The position numbers and the translations under genes were made by a program. This document shows positions 1 to 5,904 of a stretch of DNA of 7,515 nt, piece by piece (positions within the stretch are counted from its first letter, which is position 1; each line of letters starts with the position of its first letter). The stretch lies in assembly GCA_900550105.1 (NCBI GenBank), contig URQW01000118.1, forward strand, positions 1-7,515, written 5' to 3'. A model generated the notes under the pieces. It saw only the letters and a program-made list of their open reading frames with translations. It had not been told where the DNA came from and did not search any database. The DNA comes from an uncultured Pelosinus sp. (lineage in GTDB: Bacteria; Bacillota; Negativicutes; UMGS1260).

Positions 1-553
1 TGGTAAAGAAGGCATCGAAGAATTAACGAATCAGGTGGAAGCTGTCATGAATCATCGTTCGGTTGAAGCGAATATTTTGCCTAGCGCTTCCTTACCAAAG
101 CATTACCAGATTGCTTTTAATTTACTGCCACAGATTGATGTTTTTGTGGAAGACGGCTATACCAAAGAAGAAATGAAAATGGTACATGAAACACATAAGA
201 TCTTAAATGACTATACTATAGGTATAACGGCAACAACAGTACGCGTTCCCGTATATCGCAGCCATTCTGAATCCATTAATCTGGAACTTGAAGGGCCGCT
301 TTCTGTCGAGGCAGCTAAAGAGGTTTTGGCAGCTTTCCCAGGCGTGATTGTAGAAGACGATCCAGCGCAGCAGATCTATCCTATGCCGCTGTTTACTTCT
401 GATAAAGATGATGTTTTTGTCGGACGAATTCGTCCTGATAAGTCGGTACAATACGGTTTGAATCTTTGGGTAACAGGCGACCAGATTCGAAAAGGCGCCG
501 CACTGAACGCGCTCCAAATTGCCGAGTATATGATTCAAGAAGAATTAGTTTGA
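1..553 (+). CDS. asd: Aspartate-semialdehyde dehydrogenase, C-terminal part (5' end outside window)
   Basis: Catalyses NADPH-dependent reduction of aspartyl phosphate to aspartate semialdehyde, the step between the two genes downstream; a cytosolic enzyme. The frame is open from base 2 and ends in TGA at 551-553, giving 183 visible residues. They begin GKEGIEEL, part of the conserved stretch that follows the catalytic cysteine in bacterial Asd; the cysteine itself lies upstream of the window. Family landmarks seen are a TKEEMKMVHETHKIL block, the RVPV..SHSE active-site segment carrying the acid/base histidine, and a C-terminal GLNLWVTGDQIRKGAALNALQIAE block that packs against the NADP-binding domain. 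A complete Asd is usually about 330-350 residues, so roughly half is present. The GTG at 35 is an internal valine, not a start. The gene ends 10 nt before dapG, whose ribosome site overlaps this stop, so co-transcription is very likely. Confidence 0.95.
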   Translation, partial: GKEGIEELTNQVEAVMNHRSVEANILPSASLPKHYQIAFNLLPQIDVFVEDGYTKEEMKMVHETHKILNDYTIGITATTVRVPVYRSHSESINLELEGPLSVEAAKEVLAAFPGVIVEDDPAQQIYPMPLFTSDKDDVFVGRIRPDKSVQYGLNLWVTGDQIRKGAALNALQIAEYMIQEELV

Positions 554-557
554 GGTG
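552..557 (+). promoter_or_regulatory. Ribosome binding site of dapG overlapping the asd stop
   Basis: GAGGTG at 552-557 shares its first bases with the asd TGA stop and sits 6 nt before the dapG ATG at 564. This supports that start and suggests that translation of dapG is coupled to that of asd. Confidence 0.7.
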
Positions 558-563
558 TCGTAA

Positions 564-1781
564 ATGCGGATACTTGTTCAGAAATTTGGCGGGACTTCTG
601 TGGCTACGCCAGAGGCACGCCAACGGGTTGTTAAGAAAGTAAAAGAAGCTATGGCTGAAGGGTATGCACCAGTAGTTGTTGTATCAGCCATGGGGCGGAA
701 AGGCGCTCCTTATGCGACAGATACGCTGTTATCAGTCCTTAACGAAGCCAATCCTAAAGTAGCAAAGCGAGAAGTGGATTCACTGCTTTACTGCGGTGAA
801 ATGATTTCTGCTTCCGTTATGGCAGCAACGCTGCAAGTTGCCGATGTGGCTAGCGTAATGCTGACAGGCGGTCAAGCCGGCATTATTACAGATGATCAAT
901 TTACCAACGCACGCATTCTAAAAATTGATACAGCTCCTTTGCTACGATTGCTTAAGGCCGGTAAAATTCCTGTGGTTTGTGGTTTTCAAGGTGTCACAAA
1001 AAATGGTGAATTTACCACTCTAGGGCGGGGCGGCAGTGATACGACAGGCGCTGCGCTTGGCGCCGCCTTAGAGGCAGAGCGCGTAGAAATTTATACAGAT
1101 GTAGATGGAATTATGACAGCTGATCCACGGATGGTTACGAATGCCCGGATTCTTGACTGTGTGAGTTATGGTGAAATTTGCCAAATGGCGCATCAAGGTG
1201 CGAAAGTGATTCATCCACGAGCGGTAGAAATTGCTATGCAGAAAAATATCCCGCTTGTTGTAAAGTCAACTTTCAGTGACGCTCCTGGCACGCTCATTAC
1301 AACCTTAGCGGCAGAAACTGGTGAAGGTTCTGCCGTGTCTGATCGAGTCGCTACCGGTGTTGCTTATCTTGGTTCGATCGCTCAGGTTAAGATTGATGTA
1401 AACTCGACAGCGTCCCATGAAGCAGCATCTCAGGTTTTTCGGGCTATGGCGGAAAACAATATTAGCGTTGATCTGATTAATGTTCATCCTGGGCAGATTA
1501 TGTTTACAGTAAAACAGGAATATATTCCGCTTGCGCAGACCAAGCTAAAAGACCTTGACTTTTCTCCAGAAATTTTAGCTGATTGTGCTAAGGTTTCTGT
1601 AGTTGGCGGCGGTATGCGCGAAGTTCCTGGGGTTATGGCGAATTTCGTTGATGCCTTGACAACAAGCCGAATCGAAATTTTGCAAACAGTAGATTCGCAC
1701 ACCTCCATTTCAGCACTAGTGCGGCAAGATGATGTAAAAGCTGCACTCTTAGCGCTTCATGAACGGTTTGGCCTGGCCTAA
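564..1781 (+). CDS. dapG: Aspartokinase, monofunctional, with tandem ACT domains
   Basis: Phosphorylates aspartate with ATP to start the aspartate-family pathway (lysine, diaminopimelate, threonine, methionine); cytosolic. The 405-residue product has the amino-acid kinase fold first: KFGGTS at residues 7-12 (nucleotide/aspartate site), GRGGSDTTG at 154-162, and YTDVDGIMTADPR at 177-189. Two ACT regulatory domains follow, roughly residues 270-330 and 340-403. The second carries the VSVVGGGMREVPGV segment typical of the effector interface. Length matches the class of about 400 residues. Calling it dapG rather than lysC rests on its place between asd and dapA, as in Bacillus, where DapG is inhibited by diaminopimelate; the effector here is inferred, not seen. 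A GTG at 1335, near the kinase/ACT junction, could serve as an internal start for a short regulatory subunit (see findings). The ATG at 564 has a good ribosome site, and KFGGTS falls where expected near the N-terminus. Confidence 0.93.
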   Translation: MRILVQKFGGTSVATPEARQRVVKKVKEAMAEGYAPVVVVSAMGRKGAPYATDTLLSVLNEANPKVAKREVDSLLYCGEMISASVMAATLQVADVASVMLTGGQAGIITDDQFTNARILKIDTAPLLRLLKAGKIPVVCGFQGVTKNGEFTTLGRGGSDTTGAALGAALEAERVEIYTDVDGIMTADPRMVTNARILDCVSYGEICQMAHQGAKVIHPRAVEIAMQKNIPLVVKSTFSDAPGTLITTLAAETGEGSAVSDRVATGVAYLGSIAQVKIDVNSTASHEAASQVFRAMAENNISVDLINVHPGQIMFTVKQEYIPLAQTKLKDLDFSPEILADCAKVSVVGGGMREVPGVMANFVDALTTSRIEILQTVDSHTSISALVRQDDVKAALLALHERFGLA

Positions 1782-1802
1782 CAGGCAGACGCTTTTTATC
1801 TG

Positions 1803-1809
1803 AGGAGGA
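1803..1809 (+). promoter_or_regulatory. Strong Shine-Dalgarno of dapA
   Basis: AGGAGGA lies 6 nt before the ATG at 1816. It is a near-perfect anti-16S match that fixes the dapA start and suggests efficient translation independent of dapG. Confidence 0.8.
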
Positions 1810-1815
1810 AATTAC

Positions 1816-2703
1816 ATGAATTCTTTTGGCCGAATATTAACAGCTATGGTCACGCCTTTTCATGACAATGGCTCGGTCAATTATGAAGCCGCGAGTCAAT
1901 TGGCTCAGTATCTTGTCAGTAACGGATCAGACGGACTCGTTGTTGCTGGCAGTACTGGCGAAGCTGCTACAATGACGAAGCAAGAGAAAATTGAACTTTT
2001 TAAAACAGTACTGGCCGCAGTAGGCGATAAAGCGACCGTTATTGCTGGTACTGGAACGAACGATACGCAATCTACCATCGATATGACGCAAGCTGCTGAA
2101 GCAGTAGGCGTACATGGCGCTTTGGTAGTAGGCCCTTATTATAATAAACCGCCGCAAGAAGGGTTTTATCAGCACTTTAAAGCAGTAGCAAATGCAACGA
2201 CTTTGCCGATTGTTATTTATAATGTGCCAGGCCGAACCGCTTCCAATATCTTGCCTAGTACGATTATTCGTCTTAGTGAAATAAAAAATATCGTAGCTGT
2301 CAAAGAATCAAGCGGCAATCTTGATCAGTTTGCTGAGGTTGTCAGCAATACGCCTGAGGACTTTTTAGTCTACAGCGGTGATGATTCATTAGCTTTACCA
2401 GGCTTAGCTGTCGGCGCTCATGGCGTAATCAGCGTAGCTGCGCATATTGCTGGAAAGCCCATGCAGAGCATGATACAGTCTTTCTTGGCAGGCGATACGA
2501 AACGTGCCGCTAAATTACATCAGGCTCTCTTAGCCATTTATAAAGGACTCTTCATCACAACAAATCCGATTCCTGTTAAAACAGCCGTGTCCATGTTAGG
2601 CCTTGCGGTAGGGCCGTTACGGTTGCCGCTGATCGCAGCGACAGAACAGGAGCGTCTTCAAATTGCGGCAACCGTGAAGCTGGCTCAGTCGCTATCCCTA
2701 TAA
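1816..2703 (+). CDS. dapA: 4-Hydroxy-tetrahydrodipicolinate synthase (dihydrodipicolinate synthase)
   Basis: Condenses pyruvate with aspartate semialdehyde, the first committed step to diaminopimelate and lysine; its product line also feeds dipicolinic acid in sporeformers. It is a 295-residue (beta/alpha)8 class I aldolase of normal length. Visible active-site elements are AGSTGE at residues 44-49, GPYYNKPPQEG at 106-116 with Tyr109 (the triad tyrosine lent by the neighbouring subunit), YNVPGRT at 135-141 with Tyr135 and Arg140 (semialdehyde carboxylate binding), and VKESSGN with Schiff-base Lys163. Ser46 stands where the E. coli enzyme has triad residue Thr44, a conservative change. Sialate lyases of the same fold also have GSTGE, but the PYYN.P and YNVPGRT blocks and the asd-dapG context favour DapA. 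It lies 34 nt after dapG with its own strong ribosome site and is the last gene of the operon, followed by a hairpin terminator. Confidence 0.95.
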   Translation: MNSFGRILTAMVTPFHDNGSVNYEAASQLAQYLVSNGSDGLVVAGSTGEAATMTKQEKIELFKTVLAAVGDKATVIAGTGTNDTQSTIDMTQAAEAVGVHGALVVGPYYNKPPQEGFYQHFKAVANATTLPIVIYNVPGRTASNILPSTIIRLSEIKNIVAVKESSGNLDQFAEVVSNTPEDFLVYSGDDSLALPGLAVGAHGVISVAAHIAGKPMQSMIQSFLAGDTKRAAKLHQALLAIYKGLFITTNPIPVKTAVSMLGLAVGPLRLPLIAATEQERLQIAATVKLAQSLSL

Positions 2704-2739
2704 ATTATCATTAAAAACTTAAAAGAAAAAAGACTGCAG

Positions 2740-2774
2740 AGAGGCTTGCTACTTGTTGTGGCAAGCCTTTTGTA
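2740..2774 (+). terminator. Intrinsic terminator after dapA
   Basis: The arm AGGCTTGC at 2742-2749 pairs perfectly with GCAAGCCT at 2761-2768 across an 11-nt loop. The stem can be extended by a G-U and an A-T pair at its base. It is followed by a T-rich run (TTTTGTATT). Its position 38 nt past the dapA stop fits the end of the asd-dapG-dapA transcript. Confidence 0.75.
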
Positions 2775-2799
2775 TTACTTTGTGTTACATTTGTATTAC
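2771..2799 (+). repeat. Three helically phased TGTRTTAC direct repeats
   Basis: TGTATTAC at 2771-2778, TGTGTTAC at 2781-2788 and TGTATTAC at 2792-2799 start 10 and 11 bases apart, about one DNA turn each. The outer copies lie within an identical 12-mer, TTGTATTACTTT (2770-2781 and 2791-2802), 21 bp apart. The array sits between the dapA terminator and the first RNase J promoter, and its last copy overlaps that promoter's possible -35 hexamer. This is the layout of a cooperative operator or upstream activator site. I do not recognise the box as that of a known regulator. A-T-rich chance similarity and double use as the terminator T-tract are the main alternatives. Confidence 0.5.
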
Positions 2800-2821
2800 T
2801 TTATCTAAATCCGTATATAAT
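2791..2821 (+). promoter_or_regulatory. Candidate sigma-A promoter P1 for RNase J
   Basis: A perfect TATAAT lies at 2816-2821. The best -35 is TTGTAT at 2791-2796, with a long 19-nt spacer, so the promoter may be weak or need an activator. The transcript would start near 2828 and give a leader of about 190 nt. Confidence 0.4.
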
Positions 2822-2844
2822 AAAGTTGCAATTATAAGTTTTGC

Positions 2845-2873
2845 TTGTTGCTAACATGTAAATAGTGTATAAT
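2845..2873 (+). promoter_or_regulatory. Sigma-A promoter P2 for RNase J
   Basis: TTGTTG at 2845-2850 and a perfect TATAAT at 2868-2873 are separated by the ideal 17 nt. Transcription would start near 2880. It lies downstream of the dapA terminator and faces the RNase J gene, so it is the likeliest main promoter of that gene. Confidence 0.65.
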
Positions 2874-2879
2874 AAATCT

Positions 2880-3021
2880 GGAAGAATTGTTCGGCAGTAG
2901 TTTTTTGTAAGTAAATGAACGGCTTTTACCGATGAGAGAGCGGACAAATAAATCGGCAATTTTACTATGCTTGCTTTTATGGTAATTGAATCTACTTGTT
3001 TTTTTGGAGGTGTATATTTTA
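2880..3021 (+). other. Leader (5' UTR) of the RNase J gene, about 140 nt
   Basis: This is the untranslated stretch from the predicted P2 start to the RNase J start codon. It holds only short, imperfect foldings, for example GTAAA 2911-2915 with TTTAC 2925-2929, and a bulged stem of CAAT/TAC (2957-2965) with GTA/ATTG (2982-2988). I recognise no riboswitch, T-box or terminator in it. It ends in a T-rich run and a strong ribosome site, GGAGGTG, at 3006-3012. Confidence 0.4.
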
Positions 3022-4686
3022 TTGGCTAAAATACCGCAGAAAATTCAGATTATTCCTTTGGGTGGCTTAGGCGAAATCGGAAAAAATATGACTGTCGTTC
3101 GTTATGGCGATGAGATACTTGTTATTGATTCCGGCCTAATGTTTCCTGAAGATGACATGTTAGGGATTGATCTTGTCATTCCTGATATTTCTTATTTGAT
3201 TGAAAATCGTGACATGATTAAAGCGATTGTTTTAACTCATGGCCATGAAGACCATATTGGGGCGTTGCCCTACGTATTGAAACAACTGAATGTACCTGTT
3301 TATGGTACGCGATTGACTCTGGGAATTTTGCAAGGTCGCTTGAAAGAAAATAATGTTTCGACAGCCAATCTTGTTCCGGTTCAGCCGGGAGATCAAATTC
3401 AGTTGGGAATTTTTAAAGTTGGTTTTATTCGTGTAAGTCACAGCATTGCCGATGCTGTTTCTTTGTCCATAAAAACGCCGCTTGGTACGATTGTCCATAC
3501 CGGCGATTTCAAGCTCGATCAAACTCCCGTAGACGGTAAAGTAACTGATTTTCACCGTTTTGCAGAACTAGGCGACCAAGGCGTTCTTGCACTGTTAGCT
3601 GACAGTACGAATGCAGAAAGACCTGGTTATACCAAAAGCGAGAGTTCAGTCGGTATTGCTTTTGATGAAACATTCCGCAATGCCAGAGAACGCATTATTA
3701 TTGCAACTTTTTCTTCCAATATTCATCGTTTGCAACAGGCGATTGACATGGCCTGCAAGTATAGGCGCAAGGTGGCTATTATTGGCCGCAGCATGGTCAA
3801 TGTAGTGAATATTGCTATGGAACTTGGTTATATGAACATTCCCGAAGGGATTCTTATTGATATTGATGAAATTAATAATTATCCCGCTTCAGGTGTAGTT
3901 ATTTTGACAACAGGCAGTCAAGGCGAGCCGATGTCCGCTTTAACGCGTATGGCTATGTCTGATCATAAAAAGGTTGATATTGTACCAGGGGACACAGTGA
4001 TTATCTCGGCAACACCCATTCCTGGGAATGAAAAATCTGTTGCTAGAACGATTGACTTCTTGTTTAAGCAAGGGGCAGAAGTGATTTATGATAAAAATTC
4101 GGGTATTCACGTATCTGGACACGCTAGTCAAGAAGAATTAAAGATGATTCATAATTTAATTCGTCCCAAATTTTTCATTCCTGTTCACGGCGAGTACCGG
4201 CATTTAATTAAACATGCCAAATTAGCGCAAGAACTTGGTATGGAAAAACAGAATATTCTTGTTGGTGAAAACGGCCAAGTTTTAGAAATTAGTCAGGATA
4301 AGGCCCAGATTAATGGTAAAGTCACAGCAGGTAAAGTACTTGTTGATGGCTTAGGTGTCGGTGATGTCGGCAATATTGTATTGCGCGATCGTCGTCAATT
4401 ATCACAAGATGGCATTTTGATTGTTGTGGTTACAATGGACAAACAAAAAGGCTGTGTTGTAGCCGGACCTGATATTGTTTCGCGTGGCTTTGTTTATGTA
4501 AGAGAGTCAGAACAGCTTATGGATGAAGCGCGTACGCGCGTAGAGCAAGCCCTTGAAAAGTGTAGTGGTAATGGTGTAACTGAGTGGGCGGCAATTAAAT
4601 CAACTGTACGGGATACGTTAGGGAAATATCTGTATGAACGTACGCGGCGCCGTCCGATGATTTTGCCAATTATCATGGAAGTGTAA
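3022..4686 (+). CDS. rnjB: Ribonuclease J (metallo-beta-lactamase/beta-CASP 5'-3' exo- and endoribonuclease)
   Basis: Degrades and matures RNA in the cytosol using two zinc ions. I place the start at the TTG at 3022: GGAGGTG at 3006-3012 lies 9 nt upstream, and the resulting protein, beginning MAKIPQK, is 554 residues, the normal RNase J size. A TTG at 2986 in the same frame lacks a ribosome site. Metal ligands are visible: HGHEDH at 73-78, His140 in VSHSIAD, Asp162 in HTGDFK and His389 in HGEYR. The beta-CASP part includes TGSQGEP (297-303), and His363 and His367 lie in IHVSGHASQEE. The C-terminus ends RRRPMILPIIMEV, as in Bacillus RNases J. The symbol follows position after dapA and closer remembered likeness to RNase J2 (DSxNAERPGYT, LSQDGILIVVxTxDKQK). 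If the genome has a single RNase J, rnj or rnjA would be the proper name. It is a single-gene unit with its own promoters and terminator. Confidence 0.92.
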   Translation: MAKIPQKIQIIPLGGLGEIGKNMTVVRYGDEILVIDSGLMFPEDDMLGIDLVIPDISYLIENRDMIKAIVLTHGHEDHIGALPYVLKQLNVPVYGTRLTLGILQGRLKENNVSTANLVPVQPGDQIQLGIFKVGFIRVSHSIADAVSLSIKTPLGTIVHTGDFKLDQTPVDGKVTDFHRFAELGDQGVLALLADSTNAERPGYTKSESSVGIAFDETFRNARERIIIATFSSNIHRLQQAIDMACKYRRKVAIIGRSMVNVVNIAMELGYMNIPEGILIDIDEINNYPASGVVILTTGSQGEPMSALTRMAMSDHKKVDIVPGDTVIISATPIPGNEKSVARTIDFLFKQGAEVIYDKNSGIHVSGHASQEELKMIHNLIRPKFFIPVHGEYRHLIKHAKLAQELGMEKQNILVGENGQVLEISQDKAQINGKVTAGKVLVDGLGVGDVGNIVLRDRRQLSQDGILIVVVTMDKQKGCVVAGPDIVSRGFVYVRESEQLMDEARTRVEQALEKCSGNGVTEWAAIKSTVRDTLGKYLYERTRRRPMILPIIMEV

Positions 4687-4714
4687 TTTAACTGGAAATT
4701 AAATACTGGTTTTT

Positions 4715-4746
4715 GATGATCCGCCTTATTAGGCGGATCATCTTTT
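4715..4746 (+). terminator. Intrinsic terminator after RNase J
   Basis: GATGATCCGCC at 4715-4725 pairs perfectly over 11 bp with GGCGGATCATC at 4732-4742. The loop is TTATTA and the stem is followed by TTTT. The hairpin is G-C rich near the loop. The T-tract is short (4 nt), so some readthrough into tepA is possible. Confidence 0.8.
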
Positions 4747-4820
4747 GCGCTTAGGCGAAAGCAACGTATGAATTATGGGCTCTATGGTCAATACTAGCAA
4801 TAGAAAAGTATTGTATCAAT

Positions 4821-4826
4821 GGAGGG
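4821..4826 (+). promoter_or_regulatory. Ribosome binding site fixing the tepA GTG start
   Basis: GGAGGG lies 8 nt before the GTG at 4835. No comparable site precedes the in-frame ATG at 4775, so the GTG is preferred. Confidence 0.7.
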
Positions 4827-4834
4827 ATGTACTT

Positions 4835-5599
4835 GTGATTCATGATGACAACCCAGTTGTTGCCCCAAGTCCTGATAAAACGAATGTGCCACAGCAAGAA
4901 AAGTCAAAAACATCGCTAGCTAAATCGCCGTCTGCTGAAGCCATAGAGGACCTTGGTACAACAGAAATTCCTACAGCAAAAAGTAATTTGCATGTGATGA
5001 CGATTATTGGCCAGATTGAAGGACATATGATTTTACCGCCTAATAATAAAACAACAAAGTATGAGCATGTGATGCCCCAGCTTGTAGCTATTGAACAAAA
5101 TCCCGATATTGAAGGGTTTATGCTGCTTTTGAACACGGTTGGCGGTGATGTAGAAGCAGGTTTAGCCATTGCCGAAATGATTGCCAGTATGTCTAAGCCC
5201 TCCGTATCCATTGTCTTGGGCGGCGGACATAGTATTGGCGTACCAATTGCTGTTTCGGCAACTCACTCTTTTATTGTCGAAAGTGCTACAATGACGATTC
5301 ATCCAATCCGCCTAACAGGGCTAGTAATTGGTGCGCAAAGTTCTTTTGACTATTTGGAGAAAATGCAAGAAAGAGTCAATAAATTTGTTGTTTCTCATTC
5401 ACATATTGCTGAAGAAAAATGGAAAGAACTGCTTTACAAAATTGGTGATTTGTCGCGAGATATCGGCACATCAGTCGGCGGCAGAGATGCTGTAAATTAT
5501 GGCCTAATTGGCGAAATTGGCGGCGTTTCTCAGGCTATGCAAAAATTACAGCAACTGATTGAATACAAGAAGATAGCCAAAGGAACGCTCTTATCATGA
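4835..5599 (+). CDS. tepA: ClpP-fold serine peptidase of the TepA/YmfB type
   Basis: A 254-residue cytosolic protein of the ClpP/crotonase fold, without signal peptide or membrane segment. In Bacillus the orthologue TepA (YmfB) was described as a translocation-enhancing protein in secretion, and the same family is linked to sporulation genes by position; the substrate is unknown. Residues 1-50 form a polar tail rich in Ser, Pro, Lys and Glu. The fold begins near residue 52. NTVGGDVEAG (100-109) fits the oxyanion/first-strand Gly-Gly of ClpP, GGGHSIG places the likely nucleophile at Ser133 (aligned with the AASMG serine of ClpP), and TIHPIR gives His156. Asp209 in LSRDIGTSVGG is the best third-residue candidate. 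The start is the GTG at 4835; ATG 4775 would add 20 residues but has no ribosome site. The stop overlaps the ylzJ ATG (ATGA). A weak promoter may lie at 4745-4772 (TTGCGC, 16 nt, TATGAA); otherwise expression depends on readthrough from RNase J. Confidence 0.85.
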   Translation: MIHDDNPVVAPSPDKTNVPQQEKSKTSLAKSPSAEAIEDLGTTEIPTAKSNLHVMTIIGQIEGHMILPPNNKTTKYEHVMPQLVAIEQNPDIEGFMLLLNTVGGDVEAGLAIAEMIASMSKPSVSIVLGGGHSIGVPIAVSATHSFIVESATMTIHPIRLTGLVIGAQSSFDYLEKMQERVNKFVVSHSHIAEEKWKELLYKIGDLSRDIGTSVGGRDAVNYGLIGEIGGVSQAMQKLQQLIEYKKIAKGTLLS

Positions 5600-5808
5600 T
5601 TCTTTGGACAATAATGCCGCCGGAAGCTGTATTTCCTGAAGCAAATCCAGAGCATGGCTATAAGCAGATGCGTTATTTAGGCTGCAACATTTTCGCTGAA
5701 GAGCTTTCTGTCAGTAAGTATCGTCTTGTTCGGCTTTTATCGACTGATCCCGCTGATTATTTGCGACCTGAATTGCAACCAGGGCGCATTCTTACCAAAC
5801 GCTCTTAA
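5596..5808 (+). CDS. ylzJ: YlzJ-like small conserved protein
   Basis: A 70-residue protein beginning MILWTIMPPEAVFPE and ending LQPGRILTKRS. It resembles the YlzJ-like family known from Bacillus by its MIL.T.MP.E.VFP opening, the VRLLSTDPADYL core, a C-terminal PG, its length, and its position between tepA and spoIIIE. The function is not known. It has no membrane segment or recognisable catalytic motif and looks like a small soluble beta-rich domain. Its ATG overlaps the tepA TGA by four bases (ATGA), so it is probably translationally coupled; AAAGGA at 5579-5584 could also serve as a ribosome site. This strict pairing suggests the two proteins act together, which is inference. Its last three sense codons form the left arm of the terminator stem. 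Confidence 0.85.
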   Translation: MILWTIMPPEAVFPEANPEHGYKQMRYLGCNIFAEELSVSKYRLVRLLSTDPADYLRPELQPGRILTKRS

Positions 5809-5827
5809 CTTTAGAGAGCGTTTTTTT
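5797..5827 (+). terminator. Strong intrinsic terminator embedded in the 3' end of ylzJ
   Basis: AAACGCTCT at 5797-5805 pairs perfectly with AGAGCGTTT at 5815-5823 across a 9-nt loop. Seven T's run from 5821 to 5827. The left arm encodes the last residues (Lys-Arg-Ser) and the TAA lies in the loop. It should end the tepA-ylzJ transcript. Confidence 0.85.
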
Positions 5828-5892
5828 GCGGCTTTGTTTTGAGTCTATTTGGAAAAAAAGGTTTTCTTAGGCAAATGTAGAAAATTTCCTCA

Positions 5893-5898
5893 GAGGTG
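5893..5898 (+). promoter_or_regulatory. Ribosome binding site of ftsK/spoIIIE
   Basis: GAGGTG at 5893-5898 is followed 6 nt later by TTG 5905 and 9 nt later by TTG 5908. It argues against the in-frame GTG at 5896, which lies inside it. No convincing sigma-A promoter is visible in the 65 nt between the ylzJ terminator and this site. Confidence 0.65.
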
Positions 5899-5904
5899 GT
5901 TGCA

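Noticed and set aside
203..538. Antisense ORF of 111 codons opposite asd
   Set aside because: Shadow of the conserved asd frame, with unusual Cys/Tyr-rich composition and no recognisable motif.
1771..1797. Hairpin at the dapG end (GCCTG/CAGGC) followed by TTTTT
   Set aside because: Only a 5-bp stem with the T-run six bases away, inside an operon with a strong following ribosome site; unlikely to terminate.
2932..2985. Small ORF of 17 codons in the RNase J leader (MRERTNKS...)
   Set aside because: No Shine-Dalgarno before its ATG and no family likeness; best seen as chance in an A-T-rich leader.
2986..3021. Upstream TTG at 2986 as the RNase J start
   Set aside because: It would place the strong GGAGGTG ribosome site inside the gene and add 12 hydrophobic residues not typical of RNase J; no ribosome site precedes 2986.
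4528..4539. Perfect 12-bp palindrome GCGCGTACGCGC inside the RNase J gene
   Set aside because: It encodes an ordinary Ala-Arg-Thr-Arg stretch in a helical region; a single copy, probably chance from CG-rich Arg codons.
4745..4772. Promoter for tepA (TTGCGC, 16 nt, TATGAA)
   Set aside because: Only partial hexamer matches, and the -35 overlaps the tail of the RNase J terminator; too weak to list as a feature.
4775..4834. ATG at 4775 as the tepA start
   Set aside because: It lacks a ribosome site, while GTG 4835 has GGAGGG at ideal distance; the extra 20 residues add no domain.
4840..5211. Antisense ORF of 123 codons opposite tepA
   Set aside because: Opposite-strand shadow of a well-recognised gene; no ribosome site or protein family seen.
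5896..5904. GTG at 5896 as the ftsK start
   Set aside because: It lies within the GAGGTG ribosome site itself, with no other ribosome site upstream.
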